Shown: one piece after another, positions 50,379 to 63,307 of the stretch | Numbering within the stretch: position 1 is the stretch's first letter | Layout: each line of letters starts with the position of its first letter | DNA from: Neelides folsomi | Taxonomy: Eukaryota > Arthropoda > Collembola > Neelipleona > Neelidae | Length of the DNA: 64,000 bases | Assembly: GCA_034687125.1 (NCBI GenBank) | Contig: JAQGBZ010000166.1 | Location: forward strand, 62,001 to 126,000 | Direction of reading: 5' to 3' | Notes under the pieces: generated by a model | Databases searched by the model: none | What the model saw: the letters and a program-made list of their open reading frames with translations, nothing else | Told to the model about the DNA's origin: nothing | Position numbers and translations under genes: made by a program

Positions 50379-51374
50379 ATGAATTCGTTTATTCCTACTT
50401 ATCAACGCGGATCAAAATTCATTGGAATTCTTGATTTGGTGAGTTAACTAATTGTAAACCATAAATTAATGCGTATAAAAATATTTGATTTGACAATTTA
50501 CTCTTATCTATTTATTTAATTATTGAGATTAATGGAACTTAAATATCTAATTTTAATTTTTTAATCGAATATAGGGATTGGCCATCTGTGGATTGTTTTT
50601 GTATTTTTTCATCGTTGTGCTTCATAAAGAATTTGGAGATTTCCCCAAAGATAACCAAAGCGAGTATTTGGATCTCATTCCTTCCAATTTAAGTAAAAGC
50701 ATTCAACTTTACATCAACTCTACACACGAAGCGCACGAAGTTTTACTCAATAAAACTTCTCCGGTTCCGGTGCAATATTCGTCTACTGGTATTTGCTTCA
50801 CACTATTAACTTTTAATCAATTGATTATAAACACATTAAACTTTAATTGCTATTATTTATGTTATAGAAAGCCCAACGTTTTTACGGGTTGTTGATATTT
50901 CAATAACCGCATCAGTTGTTTTCACTATTGACATTTGGATATGTGTCATTTTACTCAACGGTGTAAAAAAGGTGAAATAAAGCAATTTCAACGTTTTAAT
51001 TAAAAATTTACTTTATTTTTTAAAAATAATATAACAATTAAAAATAATAAATTTATTATGATTAATTCAATGTTATTATTATTATTTTAATTTAGAAAAA
51101 TGGCTCAGATATTTCGCTGTGGTTTAAAGTTCGTCTCATTTCCCTCCTCGTCAGTGTTTTATTTTATATGGTTTACGCTCTTCAAGATAAATTGATTATG
51201 GTTCAAGAAATTTATTTCCTTTTGACGTTCCTTGTGAGAGCATTCGGACTTTTTATCGTTTCAAAGTTTTTGAGAGAATTGAGAGAAGCACAGCGGAGAT
51301 CAGTTGGAAGCACAAATGAAATTTTTACTAATTGGGAGGACGATCGAATTAATCTTGAATATAATAAAATTTAA
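50379..51374 (+). CDS. four-transmembrane protein with glycosylated loop
   Basis: Four exons: 50379-50438, 50575-50788, 50868-50971 and 51096-51374. Phases 0,1,0, 218 residues. TM1 (GLAICGLFLYFFIVVL) is followed by a polar loop holding four N-x-S/T sites (NQS, NLS, NST, NKT), so that loop is probably extracellular or lumenal. TM2 (ITASVVFTIDIWICVILL), TM3 (LISLLVSVLFYMVYAL) and TM4 (IYFLLTFLVRAFGLFIV) follow. The C-terminal tail of about 35 residues is charged and likely cytosolic. Arrangement resembles arthropod-specific tetraspan membrane proteins; no named family is assigned. Confidence 0.75.
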
Positions 51375-51553
51375 CTTCTATTCATTATCTGACTTCAGTA
51401 TTTAAGCCTTTTTATGATGCTATTAGAAAATCATAAATATTATTTATTTAAAGATTTATAAAGATTAACAAAATATCTTTGTCAAAAATAATACGTTATA
51501 GAATATTTCAATATTGCATTGTAATTTAGTAACATTTACAACTACTATAAATA

Positions 51554-53788
51554 TTAAATTGTGAAAATTTGTTTTATTTTATTAATTCTTTTAAGAATGT
51601 GGTTTGGAAATGGAATTAATTGAAGATATTTGTCAACTTTAAGTATTTTGGGCTGTTCTTGTTCTGAATTAACTTTTTCCCATTTTCTTTCTTGGGGTAA
51701 ACTTGGCTCTTTGTTGATAACAAAATCAGTCCAACTTTTTGTCATAAATTGTGAAATAATGAAATCTTGTCTATTTTCTTTTCTTATTGGTTGAAAATAC
51801 CAACTGCTATTGAAGAGATATGACAAATCGTCCAAATGAACTATTCCTGAAAAATGAAATAAAAATATGATTATTCTTTGTAAAAAATATTCTTTGGAAG
51901 AAATTTCTCATTTTTAGATTACAAACACTGCATGTAGTAATATTTAAATATTTAATCAAGATATTTAAATTGAACAAACCCCAATCTCTCTTATGAAGTC
52001 CAACAGTGTTCGCAACAGATTCTTTTCCACTATAAGCAAATTCAAAGCCATAAGTTGGAGCAATCTTCGAATGATGTTTCATTGCTTCATAAACTGCTTC
52101 ATTGATCCATCTATCTCCAAATAACTGATCAAAAACATAATTTTTCAGTTATCAATGTACAGTATAGGAAAGTTCATACATTTGCATAATTAAGAGTTAA
52201 ATGAGTTAATTAAATTAAATTAATTGTAATTGTAATTGCACAATTACAATTGTTGTATAGATTTACATTGCTCAATGCATCCCTTGAATAAAAATCAATT
52301 TTTCGATCCCCAAAATAATATTTTCTCAGTGCCTCTGACACTTTGTCATTCTTTTTGTATTCCAGTATAGGAGGAGCAACGTTGTTCCAATTTCTATCCA
52401 ACCTTCTAAATAAACCTGGAAAGAGCCAAATGGGGAAAACGAACAAATCCCCTTCATTTGACACAATTCCTGTCATCATTGGCACATTTGCAACTTCCTC
52501 GTTTTCATAATATTCTTTAGCTGTTTTGTCAATCAAACATCCTTCAATTCCTGTCACAGGGCCGAAAGTTCCAATAGGGAAAAGAGCAACTTCCTGTTTA
52601 AATATAAAAATATTATTTCCTTACAAGTTTACAAGATTACTCAATGCATTGACACCATATAATAATAAAATAAATATTTAAATTAAATTAATAATTTAAC
52701 TTAATAATACGTACAGATACCTTGGATACCTACAGATAACAATGAAAAATTGATAATGACAAAATGTTTAATTAACTTACAAGGGCCACTTGTTGTCTTG
52801 CTGCGACCGTATATGGATCTTTGGTCCTTAAACATTCAACAACTTGAGATGAATTTCCTCTACAGTTGAAGGAATTTGCAACTTTATTTGAATTCTCAAT
52901 TGAATTATTTCTCGTTGCCCAAAATGATAACGCTGATCCGGAGTGGAGAATAACGCTCTCGATTTCATTTTTCGTTTCCGGTATCATAATGAGATAATGA
53001 GCCAAAACTGCTCCGGCACTTTGCCCCATCACGCTCACTCTCTTCGGATCTCCGCCAAAAGAGTGAATGTTCTTTTGGACCCATTTGAAAGCCAAGATCA
53101 CATCTTTCAATCCATTGTTCCCAGGAGCTGCTTCATCCGCACTTGAGTAGAATCCGAGAATGCCAAGACGGTAATTGACTGTGACAAGGATAACAGGATG
53201 ATCCAATAAATAAGCCGGGCCCATGTAATCTCCACCACCGAACATAAAACTTCCACCGTGGATAAAAAATATAACGGGTAATTTTTCCGTATTTTTTCGA
53301 TCCTTTAAACCATTTAAAATTCCATTTATATAAAAGTCCTTATCAATTTAAGTTAATTAATATTCAATATAAAATTATTATTTTTATGTATTTAATTGCA
53401 ATACCGTTGGTGTATAAATTGAAATATGAAGACAATCTTCATGTCCATCAACTCTTAAAAACTGGCCAAGATCCAATTGGAGACAAATACTTTTATGTGA
53501 TTTGACACTTTTAATTCCAATCCATTTGGGGAATTCTTGTGGTGGAGCGAATCTCAAAGATCCTATAGGAGGTTTGGCATAAGGGATGCTTAGGAAGGAA
53601 TCCATTGAAACTCCAGCCATTGAAGTCATTCGGATCCCTTCAACACTTCCGAAATCTCCATCAACGATAGGAGGATAATTTAATTTCCGAGGGAGCTTCA
53701 CTGGTTTGGGACTTTCTAGCACTGGAACACAAAATCTGAGGGCGCAGAGTGTGTGAACAAAAAACTGAATTGTGGTTAAAAGAACCAT
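51554..53788 (-). CDS. secreted carboxylesterase (alpha/beta hydrolase, type-B)
   Basis: Five exons: 53405-53788, 52781-53338, 52267-52593, 51980-52124 and 51554-51846, 568 residues. An N-terminal hydrophobic stretch (LLTTIQFFVHTLCALRF) suggests secretion. Family signatures in order: FLSIPYAKPP near 65, EDCLHISIYTP, the oxyanion-hole HGGSF at 155, NYRLGILGF, nucleophile Ser235 in G-Q-S-A-G, Glu361 (SNEGD) and His475 (GIVHLDDLSYLF). The triad is complete. The nucleophile elbow has Gln where most relatives have Glu (GESAG). It hydrolyses ester bonds of xenobiotic, lipid or hormone substrates; which one cannot be read from the sequence. The start of exon 2 (weak AAG acceptor at 53339) is the least certain boundary. 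Confidence 0.87.
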
Positions 53789-55676
53789 TTTAAAAACTTA
53801 TGGCAGTTTAAATATTATATTAATTAAGCCAATGAATATTATTTATAAATGTACATAAATAGAATATTTGTCTGAGCTTTATTAGAGCCTAGCAAGTTTA
53901 ATTTCTCTTGTACTGATAATATGTAAGTAAACAAAATGAGCTTTGTTTATCAATTTCTTAAAGTATATTATTATATTGTGCTTGAATATTACTTGCCTCG
54001 ATAAACATCTCAAACTTAACCTCACAGGTTAGGTAAAAAATTAAACAGATTACCTTTGGTATATGAAAATGTAAAAAATTGGCATAATTGCTTTAATATA
54101 TTTAAAAATTGATTTCCTTATATTTGTATTTTAAATAATTGCTTCCTTAATTTTGTCGATGCACAGTAGAATATTTAAATCATAATACTTCACGTAAATA
54201 CGTCATATTTGATATGCACTGCACAACACAAATTATTAAATAGTATTAAAAAATTTAGATGTATGATGTGTCGTTAATTGAATATTAATTAATGTTAAAT
54301 TTATCAATAATTAAAAACATAATGTGTTAAATACACCTATCCTATATTAAGTTTGATTTTAAATTTTATAATGAACATAAAACAATCTTAAAGAATGGGA
54401 TTCAAGGAATGATTAAAATGGAATTTTTATTCAATGTATTTGATTATCTAATGGTCAGGAAAGAATCTTTCCTTAAATTATTTAATAACTAAAAAATTAT
54501 GTAAGATATAAAATAACGCAAACAAAAAATATTACTTGAGATTTGTCTATTATGAAAAATACTTTTTGTTATTTTTATTTGTGATATTCGTGAGAGCTTG
54601 TTCATTATTAATTGAATTACTTCTACTTAATATTTGTAGAATCTTTAAAAGAAAATCTTCCTTTGGGATTTATTGTTGTACAGACTGTTGTATAAATATA
54701 CCTTTTTTTATTCTTTGTTGAGAATACAATGAATACATAGATACTTAAAGTTAGTAGTAAGGTGAGAATATGATAAACTGAATATTATGGTAAGGTACTT
54801 AAAGATTAAAAAAGTGCATACATATCATTCATGTTACATATATGATACATAAGGATATTTGGGTTTGAAGGTGATCATGTTCAACAATAAAAAAATATTT
54901 GGGAAAATCATTTAACAAGTACTCAACTAATTGCATATATAGTCAAATATATACTTCATACTTATATACTATACTGATATATAGCCTTCTCGCATGTGGA
55001 ATTGAGTTAAATATTCCAGTAACAACCCATTCTTAAATCTGAAACCGATTGTATCTTGTGAGAAATTTTATATCCCTACCTATTAGTACTTACTACAAAT
55101 AATGAGTATGAATAAAACAATGGTTTATATTTATAAGCTTATGTCTTTTTGTCTTGCCTTATAATTAGGCATTTAGTCTAGGTATTTAGCAATCAAGCAA
55201 ACAGTCATTCTTAATTCATGTTAGAACCTAATAAACATAATGTTGTGCATGAGATTTTTTTAAATTTTTTCCCAAATTTTTATTGAAATGAGGAAAATTG
55301 TGAGATATATACGAATTCTGTAGTTATTTAGTTATGTAGCTCTCATTTAATAATATCAATATCAAATGTAAGATTAATTAATATTAAGCTGACATTATCG
55401 TGAAAGACATTTATTGATCCTACCAATTTTTGTACATATACGTACGTACTTGTATGCATATATAAAATTTAGTTTCATAAAATCCTGATATCAAAGTTAA
55501 CATGTATGAATGTCGCTATCTTGAACCTCGACTTGACATCAAGTGAAAATTAATTTGATCGATTTGAGGATTATAGCGAAGTGTATTATTGATAACAAGA
55601 GTAGATAACTTATAATTTTTGCAATATTATTTATTATTTGTTTCTTTCTAATTTTCTATTCAGATCCTAAACAATA
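53789..55676. other. AT-rich intergenic region
   Basis: No gene is supported. A 61-codon hydrophobic frame at 54536-54721 begins at a TTG and looks like chance. A TTCTATTCAG acceptor (55663) a dozen bases before the next gene's ATG implies a non-coding first exon of that gene in this stretch. Confidence 0.45.
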
Positions 55677-56508
55677 ATGCAAGTCTTGGCCGTTTTATCA
55701 ATTGGGGTAGTATTTGGTAATAAATAATTTTTTTAATTGAAATTGGATTGCCTCAAGTTAATAATTCTTATTTTACACTAATTTAAAATTGTTAATTTCA
55801 TACTTTTACAAAAAATAATTATTTAAATTCATCGTTAAATTAAGATTTTTTATACATGTAGGTGTGTCTGGTCAAAACGTGCCATGGGAAGCTTCACCAA
55901 GAGCCGAAGCTTGGTGGGTGGATCGTCATTATTCACACATTAAAACAATTGCTGCTGATCCAGACGAGATCCGGTCTGTGTTTTATGGCGACTCTCAAAC
56001 TGAAGGTTGGCCCTCAGCTATGTGGAATTCCTTGTGGGGATCTCAAGGAGCATACAAATTTGGAATTGGCGGTGACCGAACTCAACACATTCTCTGGAGA
56101 ATGATCAACGGCGAATGCAATGGAATCAATCCCAAAGTCGTCATTGTCCAAGTGGGAGGAAACAACCTTGGGGACAACAATGTTGAGGAAGTGACAAGAG
56201 GAATTGTAGAAATGGTCAACACAGCAAGGGAATATCTCCCAGACGCCACAGTTCTTTTAATGGCAGTTTTCCCAAGAAATGGAGATAATGCAAGATGGCA
56301 GAAAGTTTGGGACATCAATAGGAATTTGGAAACTTATGCTGACAATAGGACAATTTACTTTTTCGACATTTGGGATAGTTTTGTCGAGTCTTGGGGAGTT
56401 TTGAAGCCAGGAAATCATCAAAGTGATGGAACTCATTTGAATTCTAACGGATATCAAGTTTGGTATGATGCCATGAATCCTTTGTTTCAACAACTTATCA
56501 ATGGATAA
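55677..56508 (+). CDS. secreted SGNH hydrolase, PAF-acetylhydrolase Ib catalytic-subunit-like
   Basis: Two coding exons, 55677-55716 and 55862-56508, phase 1, 228 residues. The first residues (QVLAVLSIGVVFGVS) form a signal peptide. SGNH blocks are all present: FYGDSQTEGW with nucleophile Ser58, FGIGGDRTQHILWR (Gly), VVIVQVGGNNLGDNN (Asn), and SDGTHLNSNGY with Asp202 and His205. Length and block spacing match the catalytic subunits of PAF-acetylhydrolase Ib (normally cytosolic), but the signal peptide makes this copy extracellular, as in some arthropod lineage-specific expansions. A deacetylase or esterase of unknown substrate. AATAAA at 56535-56540 is close behind the stop. Confidence 0.87.
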
Positions 56509-56652
56509 AATTAATACTGGAATTGTTCAATGTGAATAAAAGTATAGTACATTTTAAAATAATTAAATTTATAATAATTTTTAGACAATTAATTCACATT
56601 TTATGGGAATATTTTATAAATAATTAAATATCATAAAATAAATAAATTATAT

Positions 56653-58453
56653 TCAATTTCTTGGTGTGATAGTTAACCAAGTTCCATTTAAGGGCTTTAA
56701 GCTCAAATGAAAATATTTGGGTTTTTGCTCTGTTTTTTCACATGGAGTAAGATTGAATTTATTGACTAAATGAGCAACTCCAACTTTAGTCTCAGTTATG
56801 GAATATCTTCCAGCTAAAAATAAATCATTTCAATTAGTTAATTTAGTATTTAATGTGATTTACTTGCTCATACTCTAATCTACCAATTACATATTTTTTC
56901 TAAATGGCAATGTAAATATTATTAATATTTATATTAACCAACCTATTCACTATTTAAAAATGTTATAATTATTTAATGATAAAACTTAATTTTGAACGGA
57001 TTAAATAAGTGAATAAAATACCAATGCAATTTCTTGGTCCATGACCAAAAGGCATGTATGCATAAGGATTCCTTTTAGCTTTATTTTCTTTTGAAAATCT
57101 CTCTGGATCGAATTTATCCGGTTGTGGCCAATGAATAGGATCATGATGAATTGGGTAAATAGGAATATGAACAAAGAGTCCTTTGGGGACTGTGTAGTTG
57201 CTACCTTCAATCTTATAATCCTTCAAGCAGCGTCTTTCAGCTCTTTGAGTAGGAGGAAACATTCGAAGACATTCTATAAAATATAAGTACAAAATTATTA
57301 AGCAGCATTTAAGATTTAAAATTATATAAAGAAAATAAGTTTAATGTTAACTGTGTAGTATTAAAAATATTATACCAGAAACAAACATGTCCAAATATTC
57401 CATAGACATCATTCTATCAAAAGTCAATTCGCCATCGCGTTCAAATGCAGCTGAAACTTCTTCATAAAGTCTTTGCTGAATTTCGGGATTTTTCGCCAAT
57501 TCATAAGCAGCCCAAATAAGAACAGTTTCAATTGAATCTGACCCAGCAGCAAAGAAATTCAGACATTGGGCAACAACTTCGTGTTCAGAAAGCACAGTTT
57601 GTCCATCTTTCAATTGCTCCGCATCTTTTTGAACAATCACTGAATTTTCCCGCATAAGTTCAAGAAAATCGTTCCATTTCTCACTAGAAATTTTCTCCCT
57701 ACTTCGAATAACTTGAACAACAACTTTGGTCAAATATTCATCAGCGGATTGGTCAAAGACGTTTAATCCCAAAAACGAAGATAATTTTGGATAATTTGAT
57801 ACGAAAATTAATTTAAAGACCCGTTGTGGGCTGAAATCCATATAGCGTTTGCCCATTTGGAAAAACGTCGTCGGTTCATCATTAAAAGCATGGCAGTCAA
57901 TTCCGAAAACTGATTCTGCAATGCAGGCCATTGTGTATTTGCCCATAGCATGGCGGAATTCCACAGGGGAATCACATTTGGTTGAAAGATAATCTGTAAA
58001 TTGTTGAGCACAAGAATTAAATAAAATGAAAAGTCTTCGCATTTTCCCTGTTGAAAAAGCTGGCGTGAGGATATTTCTTAAATTCTTCCAATCTTGAGTT
58101 TCCCGGAAAGATAACATTAATTTTGTATGATCTTTTTCGTTCGTTGTTGGGAAAGTTCGGCGGTTGACGAAAGAATCGAAATCTTTAATGAAGATTTGTT
58201 TAATGAGGTCAAGATCCCTTAAGTATAAGACTGGATGGAGCATTTCCCACATTCCGCCGAATTTTACATTTTTGAGAGCTTCGTAATTGTCGACGTCCCA
58301 TTTGGAAACTGAATGTTTTGTGAGTTGGAAATTTGCAAAGAAACTTCGACGTTCGGGAATTCCTTGGCGTTTCCAATAATTGAAATATCCAACGTAGACA
58401 TATTTATAAATTAAAAGTGTGACAATGCCGATTAAAAACAACACTGTGAACAT
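56653..58453 (-). CDS. cytochrome P450 monooxygenase (CYP3-clan-like)
   Basis: Three exons: 57376-58453, 57022-57273 and 56653-56813, both junctions phase 1, 496 residues, normal for the family. An N-terminal membrane anchor (VLFLIGIVTLLIYKYVY) places it in the endoplasmic reticulum. Family signatures: helix C W-K-x-L-R (WKNLRNILTPAFSTGKM), helix I AGSDSIET at about 303-310, ExxR at Glu360-Arg363, PERF at 416-419, and the haem loop FGHGPRNCIG with ligand Cys442. The helix-C text is typical of CYP6/CYP9-type enzymes. Such enzymes oxidise toxins or hormones with NADPH-P450 reductase. Subfamily and substrate cannot be set. The helix-I Thr is displaced compared with the usual A-G-x-D/E-T. Confidence 0.9.
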
Positions 58454-59060
58454 TGTTATTTTGTTAATCTCAACTTATTGGATTAGAAATTGTATGAAAC
58501 CGAATTGATCCTAATAAATATTTAGTGTGCCTTCTTATTAGTATACAAATTAACGTGCAATGCTTTTTGTTAATGCTTGACAGCTTTACAGATTTTTACA
58601 CAAAGTTTTCAAAATTATAAATTCAATAATACCCTCATATTGATTTCAGTCCAATGACATTTCACAATAAACTTGTTTGATGATAAAAATGTTCAATATT
58701 AGAATATGTATGATAATGACATTGGCATTAATTACTGATTATTTAATCAATAATATCAATTTTTCATTTTATCTTTTAGGCCAAATTAAATGCTTAAACA
58801 TAAAACAATATTTTCAATGTTAACATATTGACAAAATGGTTAATAACTGGAATCATTTTTATTAATTTTCAAGATGTCTGCGTAAAGATGTATGCGTTCG
58901 ATTAATAACATTATTTATTTAAATGAATTAGGTATATACATATTAGCTCGGTAGTTTTACATATTAATAATTATTAAAATCTATAATCTTATAACTATTT
59001 ATTATTAACAAAATAGTTATGTAAATTATCACAAAATATTCCCAAATCGATCAAACGCAT
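58454..59060. other. AT-rich intergenic region
   Basis: Spacer between the P450 start and the 3' end of the DM4/12 gene, both on the minus strand. Nothing recognised. Confidence 0.5.
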
Positions 59061-60155
59061 CTACATGGTGTGATTAATACTTTGGGCTTCCCTTGAATAT
59101 TTATAAGCTTTATCTTCAAAAATTGATGATGGACATTTTCCATGAAAAGATTTGCAACTCCCGTTCAATCCAGCTTCTTCGGCCTTTAAATATTCTGGCA
59201 TGTGACTTTCAGCGTATTTCGAATTACTTATTCTGGAATTTCAAGGTTTACAATTAGTATAAATGTAAAATTTAAGTAAATTAAAGTCCATAAGTTTGAA
59301 TATTCGTTAATGAATTAAACTTACTTAAATAGTAAACTAATAATTTCTCCAAAGAGTCCAAAGCCTTCTTCGAGCGGATGTTCATGAATTTCGCAAATTG
59401 CTCTTAAAAGACAATCTCTCCCTTTGAGGCCAAACGATTCAGCAATTTTCTCAAGCCTAGGAATAATAATTGCACGTTCTCCTCCAGGGATTCTTTCTGG
59501 AGGCGGCAAAGACAAAATGGCTCGTTTGCCTTTCCCTTTTTTCATTCCTTTGTCTTCGTCTTCATCTTTGTCGGGATTCGGTCTGTTGCGGTTTCGAGGT
59601 GGGAAGAGAGAACTGAATGGATAAAACGGTGGCCAAGGATGGCCATCAGAAGTCATCCCCAATTTATCGAAAAACACTATTTGATTTCAAACATTTTATT
59701 AGATCAATCGTCAAATAAGTACATTGTATTCATAAAATCAATAAAAATAAATTAAAGGTTATTTTTATAATGTAATTTAAAAACCCGGGTTTTTTATTTT
59801 AAATAATTAACTTACTGTAAAATGGCCAAGAAATTTGAATATCAGAATTGAGGCCTTCTGGGGGTTGTCGAAGAAAAGGAACTTGAAGTTTTGGTGTAAT
59901 CACAAGAGTTGACCCTTTGGGCAACATAAATCTCCTACGGCGAAAATCGTACCAAATGAACCTCTTTGTTCTCGGTTTGATTTCTTCAGCTTTGTCATTT
60001 TGAGCAGATTCTTCAACTCCGAAATCTTCAAAATTAATTTTATTTTCTTCACTTGATAAAGCTTCTGCCTTTATAACAAAAACTATGAGTATCGAAATAC
60101 AGAAAAAATATAATAATAATATACTTGGTATTTTATAAATATTTATTACTCCCAT
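59061..60155 (-). CDS. DM4/12-family secreted protein
   Basis: Three exons: 59816-60155, 59325-59676 and 59061-59232. Phases 1 and 2, 287 residues. A signal peptide (SILLLYFFCISILIVFVI) is followed by a dibasic TKR and the family's RRRFMLPKGSTLVITP opening. The middle carries a Lys/Asp/Glu-rich insert. The diagnostic C-terminal block is GRDCLLRAICEIHEHPL...LFGEIISLLF, then ...AGLNGSCKSFHGKCPSSIF. The four conserved cysteines are present. DM4/12 proteins are arthropod-specific, secreted and functionally obscure. The charged insert of exon 2 (PDKDEDEDKGMKKGKGKR) is unusually long. Confidence 0.87.
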
Positions 60156-61580
60156 TGTGAAAATAGATAAAAAACAAAAAATAATACTGTTAATCAGTAA
60201 TAATATTAATTATTAATTCATTTTTATAATAAAAATGATAAAAGAGAATTAAGTAAAAACGTGATCTTATAAAATAGAGAAGAAGCAAATGGGTTTAAAT
60301 AAACATTGCCAAGAGTTCTTATACAGGAAAAGAGGAGAAAGTTGAAGTTCAATGGCGTTGAACTTGCAAGAAATCATTCTCTAATTAATTGCGCTTTTAG
60401 CATATTTAGTCATTTTGGCCAAGTTTCTTTTACTTTCTTCACGTTTGCTAACAAATGAAGAATCTGTGATTATAAGATTACACAGATCTGACGAACTGAA
60501 GGCTAATTTTAAATGTAGACATTATAATGTTAATTATTATTATACCTATGATACATGTACATTTGATATAAGGTTGCTTTGTGTTTTGGTTTTACATTCT
60601 GCGTATCTTATACAGTATATACAAATATTTTACCGGTATATTTTACCATATTATATAGGTACATAAGACATATGTATCAAAAATTATGTATTCAAAACAA
60701 CGATCTTGAACGAGTTTCTATAATAGTGTCACACTTTTCCAAGTATTTTACTTGAATAAACGATTTTATACATGATTATCTACTCTGTGAACTTTTATTA
60801 CGAACCGGTTAACAATTAATTTATTTTCAGAATGATTCCTAGCAATTGATCAAATGAAGTTAGACCTATATTAATACATTTAAATGCGCTGATATTCAGT
60901 ATTTAGTGATATAATGCAAAGACGTATAAATATTTAGCAAAATACGAATAATTAAAGTTAGATTTAATTTTTAATTGCAATATGTCTATTCCAAAGATCA
61001 AAATTCTTTAATGGAACTAATTATCAGCAAAAGTTCAATAGCAAACTCAACATCAGTTTTTCAAAATATAATAATAAATAGTTATTGAATAATTTATTGT
61101 TTTGAAAATAACGAACATAATAATTAATGTTAGTTTGCACATTAATGGTAATAACATATCTTGATTACAATTACAATGGAATTTTTGCATTATCATTTAC
61201 GTCACATGAATCAAATTATCAATCATTAATTTATCTTAATGATTTTCCTTGCTTTAAGTAGTACGTTTGAATAGTTAATTAATACAATTGTATCTTGGAA
61301 AAAAAGTTTATATAAAACAATGTAAAAAAAGTTCAATATAAAACACGATAAATTTCACATCAGCTAACATAATGCTTAACTATTGAACTATTTGGAATTA
61401 TCAATACATAAATCATAAATGGTAAGTTACATATATTTGGTAACTTTTTTATCATGCCCTTGCATAATTATTTAATGTCAATATCTTAATGATTGACATT
61501 TGCAAATTATTCAATTTTTTAGCTTGAGTTTTTCAATTAGTTTCCCTAATGTGTTTGACTTAATAGGCCCATTTAACTAA
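60156..61580. other. AT-rich intergenic region between divergent genes
   Basis: Separates the minus-strand DM4/12 gene from the plus-strand nuclease. An 83-codon frame at 60415-60666 looks like chance. No core promoter is evident. Confidence 0.45.
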
Positions 61581-63307
61581 ATGCTAAAAATGGGTTTTTT
61601 AAAATTGAACCTTTTCATTTTCATTTGCTCCGTTAGCGGAGTTTTAAGTTTTGTGAGGAGAGAAGCCTGTGAATTTGAGGTTGATGTTGAGTCACTCAAT
61701 TTTCCTTTAATTTGGAATTCACATGGAGTTCTTCATCCTCGTGAAAATGAAAATGGCAAATGGATTCTTGAGCTTGAAAGCGGGGAAAAGTTCAATGCTG
61801 GATGTTCAGGAAATGGAAATTTATTAAAGAGTTTTGGAAAATCAAATGTTGAAGTTGAATGTATAAAGGGACAAATCATAAAAACAGTTAAGTTGTGATT
61901 ACATTATTAATGAAAATATTTTATGTAACAAGTTATAAGAGTTTATAATATAATCCGAATTAAATCTTGGCAATCTCATTTAAAATTTTGATCTATAGGA
62001 CGGTTTAAATCTAAGAAATTTTGATGAACTCATCTGTGCCGAACAAATGTCCGAAACTGCGGAAAGAAATGGAACATGTTGGAATGGATTCACTAATATT
62101 GATATCAGATTTGACGTTCCAGAAAATCCGTTTGTTTAATAATCTTCAGTAATAAAAATTTTAAATAATTTTTTTTCTCAAATAGATGGATTTTCATCAG
62201 TGCCTGTCATGATGAATCAACTTCTGAAACTATCTATACTAAGCATGTTTTAGAAGGGTATGTAAAATATTTAAAATAAATAATGTATAATGTAATTATA
62301 AAGTTTATTATAAACAATTATTTAAATATGGAAATATTTTATATTTTAAAATAGTGGGAAACTTGATGAACAAGAATCCAGCCCAAGACCAGATTTTAAA
62401 GAAGGTGGATTTTATCCAGAAATTGATACTGATGATTGCTACAAACAAGTGCAACAAACGAACGCAGTTGCTGAACTTGTAAGTTTAATAAATTCATAAA
62501 AAATCTTAATCTGTCTATGATATTTTACAACTTGTTTATCTTTATCTTTAAATAATATTCAGGTCGGATCAAGAGACTTAGCACTTCAATACATCCAAAC
62601 TGGGAAGAACTTGTTTATGGCACGAGGACATTTTGCTCCAAACGGAGATGGAATTTATGCATATGAAAAAAGAGCAACTTTTTATTTTATAAATGCTTCC
62701 CCTCAATGGCAAACAGTCAATGGAGGAAATTGGGAGGTTTGTATTCAATATGACGTTTAAGACGTTTAAAGTGTTGACTTAATATATTTAAAAAATTAGT
62801 TCTTTAAATGATAAATAAATATAAAGGTAATGGAGTCAGCAATCCGAACACTTGCAAAAGCGAAAAGAGCACAGTTCAATATTTGGACAGGGTCATACAA
62901 TCACACAAGCTTAAATGACATTAATGGAAATCCCGTAGAAATATGGCTAGGACAGAATGATGGAAATTTACTCAGACGTCTTCCAGTTGCACAGTAATTG
63001 AAATTTTTTAGTATTTTGATTTAACGCTGTTTATATCATATAATTTTAATTTTTAATTTCAAGCTTAACATGGAAAGTGATTCAAGATGAAGCGGCAGGA
63101 ACGGGAATTGCCATCATCCAAATGAACAACCCATGGGCTTCAATTTCCAGTTTTGAGATTTGTCCAAGCGTTTGTCCATTGGTTTCCTGGATCAAATGGC
63201 CAATATCTGATGTTGTAAAAGGATATACAATTTGCTGTTCTGTAAATGACTTTAAAAAGGCAATTCCTTATGCACCTGACTTGGGAAATTTGCCCCTTTT
63301 GATGTAA
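61581..63307 (+). CDS. secreted DNA/RNA non-specific endonuclease (Endonuclease_NS family)
   Basis: Seven exons: 61581-61886, 61999-62129, 62186-62257, 62355-62478, 62563-62736, 62827-62993 and 63064-63307. All phases agree, 405 residues. A signal peptide (FLKLNLFIFICSVSGVLS) leads to an N-terminal region with paired cysteines. The nuclease core follows: MARGHFAPNGD with catalytic His234, ATFYFINASPQWQTVNGGNWE (metal-ligand Asn region, 250-269), and a later WTGSYNH. Arthropod secreted nucleases of this type often have TRGH; here it is ARGH, like the DRGH of bacterial enzymes with the first residue changed. It would degrade dietary or foreign nucleic acid outside the cell. AATAAA at 63355-63360 follows the stop by about 50 bases. 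Confidence 0.88.

Noticed and set aside
54536-54721. 61-codon hydrophobic frame
   Set aside because: Starts with TTG, lies in AT-rich DNA, and has no signals.
60415-60666. 83-codon plus-strand frame
   Set aside because: Tyr/Ile-rich composition of random AT-rich DNA and no splice or promoter context.
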